Below, piece after piece: positions 42,209 to 51,962 of a stretch of 64,000 nt of DNA. Location of the stretch: contig NZ_BDQY01000001.1 in the NCBI RefSeq assembly GCF_002724055.1, positions 1 to 64,000 on the forward strand. The letters are read 5' to 3'. Every line of letters starts with the position of its first letter. Within the stretch, counting starts at the first letter, position 1. A program made the position numbers and the translations under genes. Under the pieces are notes generated by a model. The model did no database searches. It was not told the origin of the DNA and worked only from the letters and a program-made list of their open reading frames with translations. Source of the stretch: Tepidibacter mesophilus (lineage in GTDB: Bacteria; Bacillota; Clostridia; Peptostreptococcales; Peptostreptococcaceae).

Positions 42209-44224
42209 TCATATTTCAAATTTACTTATTTCTTTATTTAAATTTATCGCAAGATGATTAAGTGAATCCGATGCTTTTGCAACTTCCTCAACAGCACTTG
42301 CTTGTTCTTGCATAGAAGCACTAACTTCTTCTGATGCCGCTGCTGTTTCTTCTGATACAAATGATATATTGGTTATAGCTTCCACAATATTATCTTTATC
42401 ATTATTAATATTAGTGACATATTCACCAATAGAGTTAATCTTCTGTGTAATTTTATCAATAGATTTTATGATTACATTGAATGCATCATTAACACGAGAG
42501 ACTGAGTTTGATTGTTTTATAGTACTTTCTTTTGCCTCATTCATAATTTCAACAGTTTTATTACTATCATTTTGAATATTAATAACAATTTCCTTTATTT
42601 CATTAGCTGCATTACTTGAACTTTCTGCAAGCTTTCTTATTTCATCAGCAACTACCGCAAATCCTCTTCCTGCTTCACCTGCTCTTGCTGCTTCTATAGA
42701 AGCATTTAATGCTAATAAGTTAGTTTGATCTGCAATTGAACTTATTGTATCTAATATATTAGCTATATTTCTTGCCTTATCATTTTGCTCAAATATTGCT
42801 TGTGCAACCTTCTTCGTTTCTTCATTATTTAATTCTGTTATTTCTTTTAGCTCTTCTATAAGTTTAACTCCTACTAAATTAGCATCTATAACTTCTTTTG
42901 TAGAATTTAACATATCCTCAGTACTTTCTGAAAGTTCATTAAGTTTATCCGCTAAATTAGATGCTAGAACGGATCCTTTCTCCGACTCATCAGCTTGATT
43001 AGAAGCTCCTTTAGCAATCTCATCTATAGTTTTTGCTACTTCTTCAGCTGATGCACTAACCTCTTCCGAGGTTCCTGCTAAGTTTTGTGCAGACTTATTA
43101 ACTTCCTCAGATGTATTTTGTATATTATTTATAAGTTTTACAATATCATCAAGCATTTCATTGAATCCGTCTCCTATTTGACCTATTTCATCTTTACTTT
43201 TGAAATTACATCTTACTGTAAAGTTACCTTTCTGTATTTTTTTCATATTACCTAAAAGTATATTTATAGGTTTTGTTAAATTTTTAGAAAATATAATAGA
43301 AGTAATTCCAGCTACCAATAAAGAGATAACTCCTATAATTAATGTAGTGTAAAACAAAATCTTAGTATCATCTCTAATTTCGTCAACATACATAGTTCCA
43401 ATAACAGTCCATCCTAATTTATCTATTTTAGTAAACAATGCAATTTTATCTTTCGAAACTCCTTGTTCATTCTTAGAATATTCTATACTTCTCTCATTAG
43501 TTTTATGTATAGCTTCTTCAACCTCTTTTACATCTATATGAGTGCCTATAAGTTCTTTATCTTTATTAGTAATATAATTTAAGTCCTTATCTACCAAAAC
43601 AGCATAACCACTTTTCCCAAGTTTAAGTCTATTTATTTTCGTCGAAAAATTTTCTAAAGATATATCTACTCCCAAAACTCCAACCAATTCATCATTGTTA
43701 TAAGTATTATATACAGGTATATAAACAGTTATAACCATTTTTTCAGTAGCTATATCTTTATACGGTTTTTCCCATACCATATCATTTTTAGTTAAAGTAT
43801 TTTTATACCAATCTTTTTCTACAGGATCATACCCTTCTGGTAAGTCATATTGAGGATATAAGTACATATCACTATTTGCCGTAGCTAAATAAATGCTTTC
43901 AACAAACGGATGAGCTTCTTTATACGTTTTAAAGGTTTCCATCATCCATGTTTGAGAATCTGGATGTGATATAATTTGCTGCACATTTGGATCATGAGAC
44001 ATTTGAATAATATTAAATTCATTTTCTTCTATAAAAGTAGTTATATTTTCTTGTATTTGCTGAATCATTTGGAAGGAATTATCTTTTAAATTCTCTTTTA
44101 AAATCACTGTTGACTTAAAGTATGAAGTTATCCCTAATGCACTTAGTGACATAGTTATTAGCAAAATAAACACTAAAATAAGTTTAGAACCTATTTTATT
44201 TTTAAAATTTGAAATTTTTCCCAC
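42209..44224 (-). CDS. Methyl-accepting chemotaxis protein with dCache sensor
   Basis: 671 residues from a GTG at 44224, 12 bases after AAGGAG. A membrane helix at about 15-36, an extracellular double-Cache domain to about 285 ([22 protein letters not shown]), a second helix at 289-313, HAMP at 314-365 and a long cytoplasmic coiled coil follow. The tip includes [20 protein letters not shown] and [18 protein letters not shown], which contacts CheA/CheW. It senses a small external ligand, perhaps an amino or organic acid as for many dCache receptors. No chemotaxis kinase genes are adjacent. Confidence 0.9.
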   Translation of the reverse strand: MGKISNFKNKIGSKLILVFILLITMSLSALGITSYFKSTVILKENLKDNSFQMIQQIQENITTFIEENEFNIIQMSHDPNVQQIISHPDSQTWMMETFKTYKEAHPFVESIYLATANSDMYLYPQYDLPEGYDPVEKDWYKNTLTKNDMVWEKPYKDIATEKMVITVYIPVYNTYNNDELVGVLGVDISLENFSTKINRLKLGKSGYAVLVDKDLNYITNKDKELIGTHIDVKEVEEAIHKTNERSIEYSKNEQGVSKDKIALFTKIDKLGWTVIGTMYVDEIRDDTKILFYTTLIIGVISLLVAGITSIIFSKNLTKPINILLGNMKKIQKGNFTVRCNFKSKDEIGQIGDGFNEMLDDIVKLINNIQNTSEEVNKSAQNLAGTSEEVSASAEEVAKTIDEIAKGASNQADESEKGSVLASNLADKLNELSESTEDMLNSTKEVIDANLVGVKLIEELKEITELNNEETKKVAQAIFEQNDKARNIANILDTISSIADQTNLLALNASIEAARAGEAGRGFAVVADEIRKLAESSSNAANEIKEIVINIQNDSNKTVEIMNEAKESTIKQSNSVSRVNDAFNVIIKSIDKITQKINSIGEYVTNINNDKDNIVEAITNISFVSEETAAASEEVSASMQEQASAVEEVAKASDSLNHLAINLNKEISKFEI

Positions 44225-44376
44225 TTATACACCATACTCCTTATTTTTATATTTTTCCTATTTAAATCCCATTACCCATATGTACTATGCTCAAGTTCTG
44301 TTCCACTGGCTATTTTACTATATTTTCACATAGTATTCAATGATTTCTACCTTATTTGTCTAAATATTCATTTTTT

Positions 44377-44660
44377 CTACAGCTTTTTTATACTCATAGC
44401 AAATTTACTTAAATCTCCATATATATGCTCTCCATCAGATAAAATCACTGCATCGCTAAACAATGGACCATGTCGTGTGACTATTATTATAGTATCTGGT
44501 TTAATACTATCTATCATATTTTCAAAATATCTAAGATAAGCATTTTTTAAATCTTTATCTTTGAAGAAATCTCCATTGTATATATTAACTTTTGTATATC
44601 CTCTAGTACATGTTCAGTAAAATCCATTTCATTCAAATCAATGTCTCAAATGTTTACATT
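44377..44660 (-). pseudogene. Decayed gene of unknown family
   Basis: Leftward codons read NVNI, TGA, DIDLNEMDFTEHVLEDI, then in another frame GYTKVNIYNGDFFKDKDLKN, AYLRYFENMIDSI and VTRHGPLFSDAVILSDGEHI to a stop at 44377. One stop and one frameshift break it. The composition is clearly coding but I do not recognise the family. The remaining 44225-44376 and 44661-44877 show nothing clear. Confidence 0.6.
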
Positions 44661-44877
44661 TAGTATATATATGACTTAATCTTAAAACACAAAACCAAAA
44701 TATATAGTTTCCAAAACTACATTACATCATTTTAAATATCTTTTTTTATTATATTTATAGTATTTTTAAGAAAAAGTTAGTATTTAGCATATATTTTGAT
44801 ATAATTTTATTTCATTAGCCTTTACCAACCTAAATGGCATTTTCATTTTTTGCGTTTATGTATTATCATAAATACAT

Positions 44878-44900
44878 CAAGTAGTTTTAAAAACTACTTG
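44878..44900. promoter_or_regulatory. 10-base palindrome in the leader of the pspA operon
   Basis: CAAGTAGTTT and AAACTACTTG are perfect inverted repeats with a three-base spacer, 34 bases before the pspA start codon. It could be an operator or an RNA hairpin near the transcript start. Confidence 0.45.
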
Positions 44901-44934
44901 TAACTATAATCAATTGATATGGAGGTATGTTTAA

Positions 44935-45588
44935 ATGGGAATTTTTACAAGATTAAATAACATAATAAAAGGAAAAGCAAATAGTGCATTAGATAAAGCA
45001 GAAAATCCTATAGAACTTTTAGATCTTAAAATAAGAGAAATGGAAGAAAGTCTTAATAAAGCTAAATTGTCTTCTGCGGAAGTTATAGGGAACGCTCATT
45101 TAATAAAAAAACAGATGGATGAAACATTAAAAGAATCTAATGATTTTGATGAAAAAATAAGACTTGCAATGAGCAAGAATAATGAAGATTTAGCTAAGAA
45201 AGCTTTACAAAAGAAAATAGAATCCGATAAAAAGTATGAAAGCTTAAAGACATCTTATGATGAGGCTAAAATAAAATCAGATCAATTAAAATCAAAGCTT
45301 ATTAGTTTAGAAGAGGAAATTAAAAAGACAAGACATTACAGAGATGAAGCTGCTGCAAGACTTAATAATGCTGAAGCATCTCAAAAAGTAAATGAAATAT
45401 TAGCAAACATAGATAATGGATCTAACAGTATTGATTTAGATGATATTGAAAGAAAAATTTCTAAAAAAGAAGCTTTAGCGGAAGGTATGTCTGAGCTCAA
45501 AAACAATGCAGACTCTTTAGATGAAGAATTTGCAAAATTGGAAAATGATATAGATTTAGACTTAGAACTTCAAAAATATAAAAACTAG
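44935..45588 (+). CDS. pspA: PspA/IM30-family membrane stress protein
   Basis: 217 residues from ATG 44935 after GGAGG. It begins with the amphipathic helix GIFTRLNNIIKGKANSALD and NPIELLDLKIREMEESL, then a continuous coiled coil, and ends in an acidic tail (DIDLDLELQKYKN). PspA/IM30 proteins assemble into ESCRT-III-like rings that bind damaged membranes. The first of three genes; the next starts 14 bases downstream and the third follows directly. The usual PspB, PspC and PspF partners are absent, as is common in Firmicutes. The operon palindrome upstream may mediate stress control. Confidence 0.85.
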   Translation: MGIFTRLNNIIKGKANSALDKAENPIELLDLKIREMEESLNKAKLSSAEVIGNAHLIKKQMDETLKESNDFDEKIRLAMSKNNEDLAKKALQKKIESDKKYESLKTSYDEAKIKSDQLKSKLISLEEEIKKTRHYRDEAAARLNNAEASQKVNEILANIDNGSNSIDLDDIERKISKKEALAEGMSELKNNADSLDEEFAKLENDIDLDLELQKYKN

Positions 45589-45602
45589 TTAAGGTGGTTA
45601 AA

Positions 45603-46259
45603 ATGGACTCTAATTTATTTAAAGATGAAAAAAATAAATATGAAAAAATATATGTAGATATAAATTATGCAATAAATGATATTAATGACTTTTTATCAGA
45701 AGATAAAATAAAACAAAGAAAATATATATCAAGATTAAATATATTAAAGGATTATATAAATCTTATAGATACTTTAGAATCTAAATATAATAAAAAATCA
45801 ATTTTTAAGGTTTTTGAAAAAGAAGATTACTATATAAATAAACTGGGTAAATATAAAGAAGAACATGAATCTCATTTTAAGCAGATAGAAAACTGCTTAA
45901 AATGCTCATGTTTTAGATGTATAAAAGAATGTAATTTCGATACTTGCCTTGGATGTAGATTAAACTCAAAAATTGTTGTATGCGACCATAAGAATGTGAA
46001 CTCTACAGTTTATAACGACTATACTTTAAATCTTACAAATAACGATACAAATAAAGAAGATATATATAAAGTGTTATCCACTATACAGGTATTAAATGAC
46101 AATAAGAGATATATCGTCATTCAAAACATACATAATTATGATGAAAAATATATATTATACCACTATCCTGGTATAAAAGAAGATAATTATGGAGAAATAT
46201 CGGATGCTTGTGAATTCGATTATATAGCTGAAATATTTAATTCTTGCAACTTAGATTAA
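45603..46259 (+). CDS. Cysteine-cluster protein of the pspA operon
   Basis: 218 residues from ATG 45603, after AAGGTGG. The first 95 residues are charged helices. A cluster C-x2-C-x-C-x2-C-x3-C-x4-C-x2-C (CLKCSCFRCIKECNFDTCLG) with a further CDH near residue 125 should bind zinc or an iron-sulfur centre. The C-terminal half is alpha/beta with IYKVLSTIQVLNDNKRYIVI. No family is recognised. It is fixed between pspA and a secreted protein, so it may link metal or redox state to the membrane-stress response. Confidence 0.65.
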   Translation: MDSNLFKDEKNKYEKIYVDINYAINDINDFLSEDKIKQRKYISRLNILKDYINLIDTLESKYNKKSIFKVFEKEDYYINKLGKYKEEHESHFKQIENCLKCSCFRCIKECNFDTCLGCRLNSKIVVCDHKNVNSTVYNDYTLNLTNNDTNKEDIYKVLSTIQVLNDNKRYIVIQNIHNYDEKYILYHYPGIKEDNYGEISDACEFDYIAEIFNSCNLD

Positions 46260-46273
46260 GGGGATGTATTTTT

Positions 46274-46915
46274 ATGAATAAAAATTTTAAAAGAATATTC
46301 TTATCTATATTCTTAATATTTACATTAGTATTTTCTCAAATAATGGTGAATACTGCTTATGCTAAAACAAGAAGTGGCTCCTATTCTAAACCTAGGAGTT
46401 CTTCTTACAGTAAATCATATAAAAAACCAACAAGCACTAATAGTACATTAAAGACTTCTAATTTCAAAAACAGCACTAATACAAAAGATTATAATAAAAT
46501 AACAGATACATCTTCTACTCCTCCAAAATCTAGTAACTCTGGATTAAAAAGTGGAAGTTTCTCAAACACTACAAAAAATAATACAAACAATTCTAGTACC
46601 TATTCAAATACAAAGGATACTACATATAAGGATTCTACTCCTAAAAGCTCTATGAAAAGTGGAAGTTTTTCAAATACTACAAAAGATACTAAAAATGAAA
46701 AAACATCTGATACTTCAAATAAAAAACAGGTTTTTAGCGATCAAGACTATACTCCAAAAAAATCCCATAGCTTTTTTAATTTCAGATACCCATTCTACAG
46801 CAATCGTGGATTTTACGGTTTAAGACTTAGTTTTTTTGATATAATGATATACTCATTCATTATAATAATGGTGTTTATATGCGTGATTTCTATAATAAGA
46901 AATAAATTCAAATAA
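46274..46915 (+). CDS. Secreted or membrane-anchored Ser/Thr/Asn-rich protein of the pspA operon
   Basis: 213 residues from ATG 46274 after AAGGGGATG, overlapping the end of the previous gene's stop. A signal peptide (IFLSIFLIFTLVFSQIMVN) ending in AYA is followed by about 130 low-complexity residues rich in Ser, Thr, Asn and Lys with a repeated SGSFSNTTK. Near the C-terminus comes an aromatic segment (FRYPFYSNRGFYG) and a membrane helix (DIMIYSFIIIMVFICVISII). It is likely an extracellular tether or sensor anchored by its C-terminus. No enzyme motif is visible. Confidence 0.65.
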   Translation: MNKNFKRIFLSIFLIFTLVFSQIMVNTAYAKTRSGSYSKPRSSSYSKSYKKPTSTNSTLKTSNFKNSTNTKDYNKITDTSSTPPKSSNSGLKSGSFSNTTKNNTNNSSTYSNTKDTTYKDSTPKSSMKSGSFSNTTKDTKNEKTSDTSNKKQVFSDQDYTPKKSHSFFNFRYPFYSNRGFYGLRLSFFDIMIYSFIIIMVFICVISIIRNKFK

Positions 46916-46916
46916 A

Positions 46917-46956
46917 AAATTCGTCTAGTTGCTACGCACTGACTCATATCGCCAAC
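46917..46956. repeat. Extragenic repeat, copy 1
   Basis: AAATTCGTCTA...TGACTCATATCGCCAAC closely matches 59164-59204. Next to it CAACTAT (46953-46959) pairs with ATAGTTG (46985-46991), so this copy lies in a palindromic element. Its base composition is unlike the flanking AT-rich DNA. Confidence 0.55.
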
Positions 46957-47042
46957 TATCCCTACGTGCTCCGTTGCTCAAAAATAGTTGTAGGTGCAGA
47001 TATTCAATCAATGTTATCCAAAGATTCAAAACTATATAGAAT

Positions 47043-47089
47043 ATGCAAAATAAAAAAAGTAGCCAATGGCTACTTTTTTTATTTTGCAT
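47043..47089. terminator. Bidirectional terminator overlapping the rny stop
   Basis: A 22-base perfect stem around AGTAGCC-AAT-GGCTACT with seven A and seven T. It ends the rightward pspA operon and includes the last codons of the leftward rny gene. Confidence 0.9.
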
Positions 47090-48626
47090 ATTCTATTGCT
47101 CTCGTTTCTCTTATTATGTTTACTTTTATTTGTCCTGGATATTCTAATTCATCTTCTATTCTCTTAGTTATTTCTCTAGCAAGTAGATGCATTCCATCAT
47201 CCGTAACGTTTTCAGGTTTTACTATTATTCTAACTTCTCTACCTGCTTGAATAGCATATGATTTTTCTACTTCATCATATGAATTAGATATTTCTTCTAA
47301 CTTTTCTAATCTTTTTATATAAGCTTCTAGTGTTTCTCTTCTTGCCCCTGGTCTTGCGGCAGATATAGCATCTGCTGCTGTAACTATAACTGCTTCAACA
47401 GTTTGAGGTTCATAATCTCCATGATGAGTTGACATAGCATGAATTACATCTTTAGATTCTTTATATCTTCTAAGTAAATCCATTCCTAACTCAACATGAG
47501 TTCCTTCCATTTCATGATCAACTGCTTTTCCTATATCATGTAAAAGACCTGCTCTTTTTGCAAGTTTAACATCCGCTCCAATTTCAGCTGCCATTATTCC
47601 AGCTAAATGAGACACTTCTATAGAATGCTTAAGAACATTTTGACCATAACTTGTCCTATATTTAAGTCTACCAAGTAATCTTATAAGTTCTGGATGAAGT
47701 CCATGAACTCCAGTTTCAAAAGTAGCTTGTTCCCCTTGCTCTTTTATTATGTTTTCTACTTCTTTTCTTCCCTTTGCAACCATTTCTTCTATTCTTGCTG
47801 GATGTATTCTTCCATCTGATATTAGTTTTTCCAGTGCAATTCTTGCCACTTCTCTTCTTATCGGATCAAATCCTGATAATATTACTGCCTCTGGAGTATC
47901 ATCTATTATCAAGTCTATACCTGTTAAAGTTTCAAGAGTTCTTATGTTTCTACCTTCTCTACCTATGATTCGTCCCTTCATTTCATCATTAGGAAGATTT
48001 ACTACTGTAACTGTAGTTTCAGCTACATGATCTGCTGAGCATTTTTGAATTGAATATGCTATTATTTCTCTTGCTTTTTTCTCAGCTTCTTCTTTAGCAG
48101 CAACTTCTATTTCCTTTATCATCATTGACATTTCGTGTCTAACTTCTTTTTCTGTATTAGTCAATATAATATTTTTTGCTTGCTCTGATGTAATTCCTGA
48201 AAGACTTTCTAACTTTTCAATTTGTTTAGTTTTTACTTCTTCTATATCTAGTTCTTTTTTCACTATTGCTTTTAATTTTTCATTCAAATTAGATTCTTTT
48301 GATTCTAGTGACTGTAGTTTTCTGTCTATATTTTCTTCTTTGTGAACTAATCTCTTTTCATATCTTTGAAGTTCACTTCTTCTTTCTTTATTTTCTTTTT
48401 CTACTTCACTTCTCATTTTATGAGATTCTTCTTTTGCTTCTAATAATTTTTCTTTTTTTATAGTTTCAGAGTCCTTTTCAGCTTTTTCCATTATCTGCTT
48501 AGATACTTCTTCTGCAGCTCCAATCTTTTTCTCAGCTATATTTTTTCTCACTATATAGCCTAATAAGATACCTATTCCAGTCCCTGCTACAACTGATAAT
48601 ATTATTTGTATTACTATAATCTCCAC
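47079..48626 (-). CDS. rny: Ribonuclease Y
   Basis: 515 residues. An N-terminal membrane helix ([19 protein letters not shown]), a long coiled coil, a KH domain ([15 protein letters not shown]) and an HD domain ([26 protein letters not shown]) are all present. RNase Y starts mRNA decay at the membrane. The start is uncertain: the GTG at 48626 overlaps the GGGAGG ribosome site, and only ATT or ATA codons lie at a normal distance. It is separated from recA by a palindromic terminator. Confidence 0.95.
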   Translation of the reverse strand: MEIIVIQIILSVVAGTGIGILLGYIVRKNIAEKKIGAAEEVSKQIMEKAEKDSETIKKEKLLEAKEESHKMRSEVEKENKERRSELQRYEKRLVHKEENIDRKLQSLESKESNLNEKLKAIVKKELDIEEVKTKQIEKLESLSGITSEQAKNIILTNTEKEVRHEMSMMIKEIEVAAKEEAEKKAREIIAYSIQKCSADHVAETTVTVVNLPNDEMKGRIIGREGRNIRTLETLTGIDLIIDDTPEAVILSGFDPIRREVARIALEKLISDGRIHPARIEEMVAKGRKEVENIIKEQGEQATFETGVHGLHPELIRLLGRLKYRTSYGQNVLKHSIEVSHLAGIMAAEIGADVKLAKRAGLLHDIGKAVDHEMEGTHVELGMDLLRRYKESKDVIHAMSTHHGDYEPQTVEAVIVTAADAISAARPGARRETLEAYIKRLEKLEEISNSYDEVEKSYAIQAGREVRIIVKPENVTDDGMHLLAREITKRIEDELEYPGQIKVNIIRETRAIEYAK

Positions 48627-48841
48627 CTCCCTTTTCTAAAGTAAAATCCAATCCAAATTGTCATTTAAATGAATTAAATTCAACTAATTCAACCCTAAAA
48701 CCTCTGGATTAAACGAAAACAATCTATTTATATTTTTTATTTTTATTTTAAACATAAATAGTAAAAATTTAAGTCATTAAAATTCGTGAACTAAACAAAG
48801 TCTTTCTTTTCATTTTCTAATTTAAAGATGCACTTAGTTAA

Positions 48842-48873
48842 AAATATATAGAGACTTAAGTCTCTATATATTT
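48842..48873 (-). terminator. Palindromic terminator of recA
   Basis: A perfect palindrome of 16 bases per arm (ATATATAGAGACTT and complement), about 60 bases past the recA stop. The remainder of 48627-48933 shows only AT-rich promoter-like sequence. Confidence 0.65.
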
Positions 48874-48933
48874 AAAAGTCTCTTATTCCCTAATTGTATA
48901 ATTTTTTGATTAAAGTGTCAAGGTTTACACTCC

Positions 48934-49953
48934 TTATTCAGTTGCTGTGTCCGTCTCTTCAGCTTTTATAAGACCATAATGGCTTCTTACTTTATTATCT
49001 ATCTCTTCTATCAAGTCATCGTTTTCAGTCAAGAACTTTTTAACGTTCTCTCTTCCTTGTCCTAATTTTATATCTTTATAATTGTACCAAGAACCTGATT
49101 TATTAATTATATCTACTTCTACAGCTACATCTAGTAGATCTCCAACCTTTGATATCCCTTCTCCATACATTATGTCAAATTCACATTTTTTAAATGGAGG
49201 TGCCACCTTATTCTTAACTACTTTGACTCTTGTTCTACTTCCAAGTATATTATCTCCTTGTTTAATAGTATCACATTTTCTTACATCAAGTCTTACTGAT
49301 GAATAAAACTTTAATGCTCTACCTCCAGTTGTAGTTTCTGGATTACCAAACATTACTCCTACTTTTTCACGAAGCTGATTTATAAATATTGCTATTGTAT
49401 TTGACTTTTTAATAGATCCCGTTAATTTTCTAAGAGCTTGCGACATAAGTCTTGCTTGTAAACCTATGTGTGAATCCCCCATTTCCCCTTCTATTTCTGC
49501 TTTTGGAACAAGGGCTGCAACCGAATCTATTACGATTATGTCTACAGCTCCACTTCTTATTAATGCTTCTGCTATTTCTAATGCCTGCTCTCCTGTATCA
49601 GGTTGAGATACTATCAAATTATCTATATCTACTCCTAGAGCCTTTGCATATACTGGATCAAGAGCATGCTCTGCATCAACAAATGCAGCTATTCCTCCTG
49701 CCTTTTGTGCTTCTGCTACTGTATGAAGTGCTACTGTTGTCTTACCAGATGATTCTGGTCCATATATCTCTACTATTCTTCCCTTTGGAAGACCGCCTAT
49801 TCCAATAGCTATATCAAGACCTATAGACCCTGTTGATATAGTTTCTACATTCATTTTTGTATTTTCGCCAAGTCTCATTATAGAGCCTTTACCAAATTCT
49901 TTTTCTATTTGAGAAAGCGCCATATCTAATGCTTTTTTCTTATTTTCATTCAT
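48934..49953 (-). CDS. recA: Recombinase RecA
   Basis: 339 residues from ATG 49953; an ATG six codons upstream overlaps the AAAGGTGGG ribosome site. Walker [27 protein letters not shown] (Walker B region) and the L1/L2 loops ([22 protein letters not shown]) are intact. It drives homologous pairing and triggers LexA self-cleavage. A LexA box and a strong promoter lie directly upstream, so SOS induction is expected. Confidence 0.98.
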   Translation of the reverse strand: MNENKKKALDMALSQIEKEFGKGSIMRLGENTKMNVETISTGSIGLDIAIGIGGLPKGRIVEIYGPESSGKTTVALHTVAEAQKAGGIAAFVDAEHALDPVYAKALGVDIDNLIVSQPDTGEQALEIAEALIRSGAVDIIVIDSVAALVPKAEIEGEMGDSHIGLQARLMSQALRKLTGSIKKSNTIAIFINQLREKVGVMFGNPETTTGGRALKFYSSVRLDVRKCDTIKQGDNILGSRTRVKVVKNKVAPPFKKCEFDIMYGEGISKVGDLLDVAVEVDIINKSGSWYNYKDIKLGQGRENVKKFLTENDDLIEEIDNKVRSHYGLIKAEETDTATE

Positions 49954-49976
49954 AGTTAACCCACCTTTCATATAAA

Positions 49977-49988
49977 GAACAGACGTTC
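49977..49988. promoter_or_regulatory. LexA (SOS) box of recA
   Basis: GAACAGACGTTC fits the Gram-positive LexA box GAACNNNNGTTC exactly, 24 bases before the start codon and just downstream of the -10 box. Confidence 0.85.
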
Positions 49989-49996
49989 TATATAGA

Positions 49997-50025
49997 ATTA
50001 TATATTATATTTTCTTTATAGTCAA
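49997..50025 (-). promoter_or_regulatory. recA promoter
   Basis: Read leftward: TTGACT at 50025-50020, a 17-base spacer and a perfect TATAAT at 50002-49997. The LexA box overlaps the expected transcript start. Confidence 0.85.
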
Positions 50026-50074
50026 TTATGTATTATATTATTCACATTATTTTTACTAAAATCTTCTGTACTAA

Positions 50075-50116
50075 AAATAACACCTTAAAATTCATCTGAA
50101 TTCTAAGGTGTTATTT
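50075..50116 (-). terminator. Terminator of pgsA
   Basis: AAATAACACCTTA pairs with TAAGGTGTTATTT (13-base perfect stem), three bases past the pgsA stop, with a T-run leftward. Confidence 0.9.
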
Positions 50117-50119
50117 GTT

Positions 50120-50638
50120 TTAATCTATATTTTTAAATATATTTTTGTTTAGATTTATATAGTCATATCCTGAGTATATCGTAAGTATTACAGCAATCCC
50201 CATAATTATATTAGAGTATGGTATATCTAATAAAATCATCATTATTGCTAGTATTTGAGATACAGTTTTTGATTTTCCCCATTTACTAGCAGCTATAACT
50301 ATGCCAGATGATGCTGCTATTGCTCTTAATATACTAACAGCAAATTCTCTTGATATTATTATTATTACAGCCCATGATGATACTAGATTCAAATCTACCA
50401 TAGTTATAAAGGCTGCTGCGACTAATAGTTTATCCGCCAAGGGGTCCATAAACTTTCCAAAATTAGTCACCAAGTTATATTTTCTTGCTATATACCCATC
50501 TAAAAAGTCTGTTATAGATGCTATTGCAAATATTGATGCTGAAATTAATAGTGAATTTTTAATATCAGAAAGTATTACTACTACAAATACAGGTACTAAT
50601 AATATTCTAAGTATAGTCAGCTTATTTGCTAGATTCAT
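50120..50638 (-). CDS. pgsA: CDP-diacylglycerol-glycerol-3-phosphate 3-phosphatidyltransferase
   Basis: 172 residues from ATG 50638, overlapping the end of rimO. The CDP-alcohol phosphatidyltransferase motif DxxDGxxAR...GxxxDxxxD appears as DFLDGYIARK and GKFMDPLADK, within a four- to six-helix membrane protein. It makes phosphatidylglycerol phosphate, the first step to phosphatidylglycerol and cardiolipin. It is the last gene of the ftsK-mnmH-rimO-pgsA run. Confidence 0.95.
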   Translation of the reverse strand: MNLANKLTILRILLVPVFVVVILSDIKNSLLISASIFAIASITDFLDGYIARKYNLVTNFGKFMDPLADKLLVAAAFITMVDLNLVSSWAVIIIISREFAVSILRAIAASSGIVIAASKWGKSKTVSQILAIMMILLDIPYSNIIMGIAVILTIYSGYDYINLNKNIFKNID

Positions 50639-51962
50639 CTAATATCACTCCCATTAAATCATATTCCAATGCATCATTTACCTTTACGTTTGCAAATTGA
50701 CCTATGTCTAATTTTTTATCTGTATTAACATATACAATACCATCTATCTCATATGCATCTTGGTATGTTCTTCCTATATATACGTTGTCTTCTAATTTTT
50801 CTTCTATTAAGACTTCATATACATCCCCTATCTTAGATTGATTATTGTGAAGAGATACTTCTTGTTGTATAAGCATTAATTCATCTCTTCTAGTATGTTT
50901 TGTTTCTTCATCTATTTGGTTTTCTAACTTAGCAGCCCCTGTTCCTTCTTCTTGAGAATAAGCAAAAACCCCAAGTCTGTCGAATTTAACTTCCTTTACA
51001 AATTCTTTTAGTTCTTCGAACTCTTCTTTTGTCTCTGAAGGAAACCCTACTATTATAGATGTTCTAATGCAAGCTTTTGGTATTTCTCTTCTTATCATAT
51101 CTATCTTACTTTTTATTTCTTCTTTAGTAGTTCTTCTATTCATAAGTTTTAGTATTCTATTATTGCAGTGTTGTATTGGAATATCAAAATAAGCGCATAT
51201 CTTTTCGTTTTCTTTTATAACTTTTATTATTTCTTCATTCAATTCTTCTGGATATGAATACATAACTCTTATCCATTTAAGTTCATCAATTTTTGCAAGT
51301 TCCTGAAGTAAGTATGCAAGTTTTTTCTCTTTATATATATCAACACCATATCTTGTTGTATCCTGAGCTATTACTACTAATTCTTTAACTCCATTTTTTA
51401 TGAGTTCTTTAGCTTCTTTTAGTATATTTTCTACCTCTCTACTTCTATATCTTCCTCTTAATTTAGGTATTATACAATAAGTACAGTGATTATCACATCC
51501 TTCAGCTATTTTTAGATAGGCCATATAAGAAGGAGTTGTAGTATACCTTGGTAGTGTCTCATCATATACAAAATCAAGTTCGTCAAGTTCAACTATGTTT
51601 TTTTCTTCAGACAATCGTTTTATTATTTCAGCTATTTTAGAATAGCTTGCCGTACCAACTATAGCATCTATTTCTTGTATCTCATTTTTCATTTCTTCGC
51701 TGTATCTTTGTGCAAGACAACCAGACATTATAAGTATTTTTAAATTTCCTGTTTTTTTATACTCTGCAAGCTCTAATATTGTATTTATAGACTCTTCTTT
51801 TGCCGACTCTATAAATCCGCAAGTATTTACTATTATTACATCTGCCTGTTCAAAATTGCTTGTAAGTCTATGTCCATTGTTCTTAAGTATTCCTAACATT
51901 ACCTCAGCATCTACTAAATTTTTAGAACATCCCAATGATTCTAACGCTATTTTTAAACTCAT
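50622..51962 (-). CDS. rimO: Ribosomal protein S12 methylthiotransferase RimO
   Basis: 446 residues from ATG 51962 after AAGGGAG. The UPF0004 domain (ESLGCSKNLVDAEVMLG, VNTCGFIESAKEES) holds the auxiliary cluster cysteines. CDNHCTYCIIP is the radical-SAM CxxxCxxC, and a TRAM domain follows from about residue 375. It adds a methylthio group to an Asp of ribosomal protein S12. The VDAEVM motif favours RimO over MiaB. It starts just after mnmH ends. Confidence 0.95.
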   Translation of the reverse strand: MSLKIALESLGCSKNLVDAEVMLGILKNNGHRLTSNFEQADVIIVNTCGFIESAKEESINTILELAEYKKTGNLKILIMSGCLAQRYSEEMKNEIQEIDAIVGTASYSKIAEIIKRLSEEKNIVELDELDFVYDETLPRYTTTPSYMAYLKIAEGCDNHCTYCIIPKLRGRYRSREVENILKEAKELIKNGVKELVVIAQDTTRYGVDIYKEKKLAYLLQELAKIDELKWIRVMYSYPEELNEEIIKVIKENEKICAYFDIPIQHCNNRILKLMNRRTTKEEIKSKIDMIRREIPKACIRTSIIVGFPSETKEEFEELKEFVKEVKFDRLGVFAYSQEEGTGAAKLENQIDEETKHTRRDELMLIQQEVSLHNNQSKIGDVYEVLIEEKLEDNVYIGRTYQDAYEIDGIVYVNTDKKLDIGQFANVKVNDALEYDLMGVILDESSK

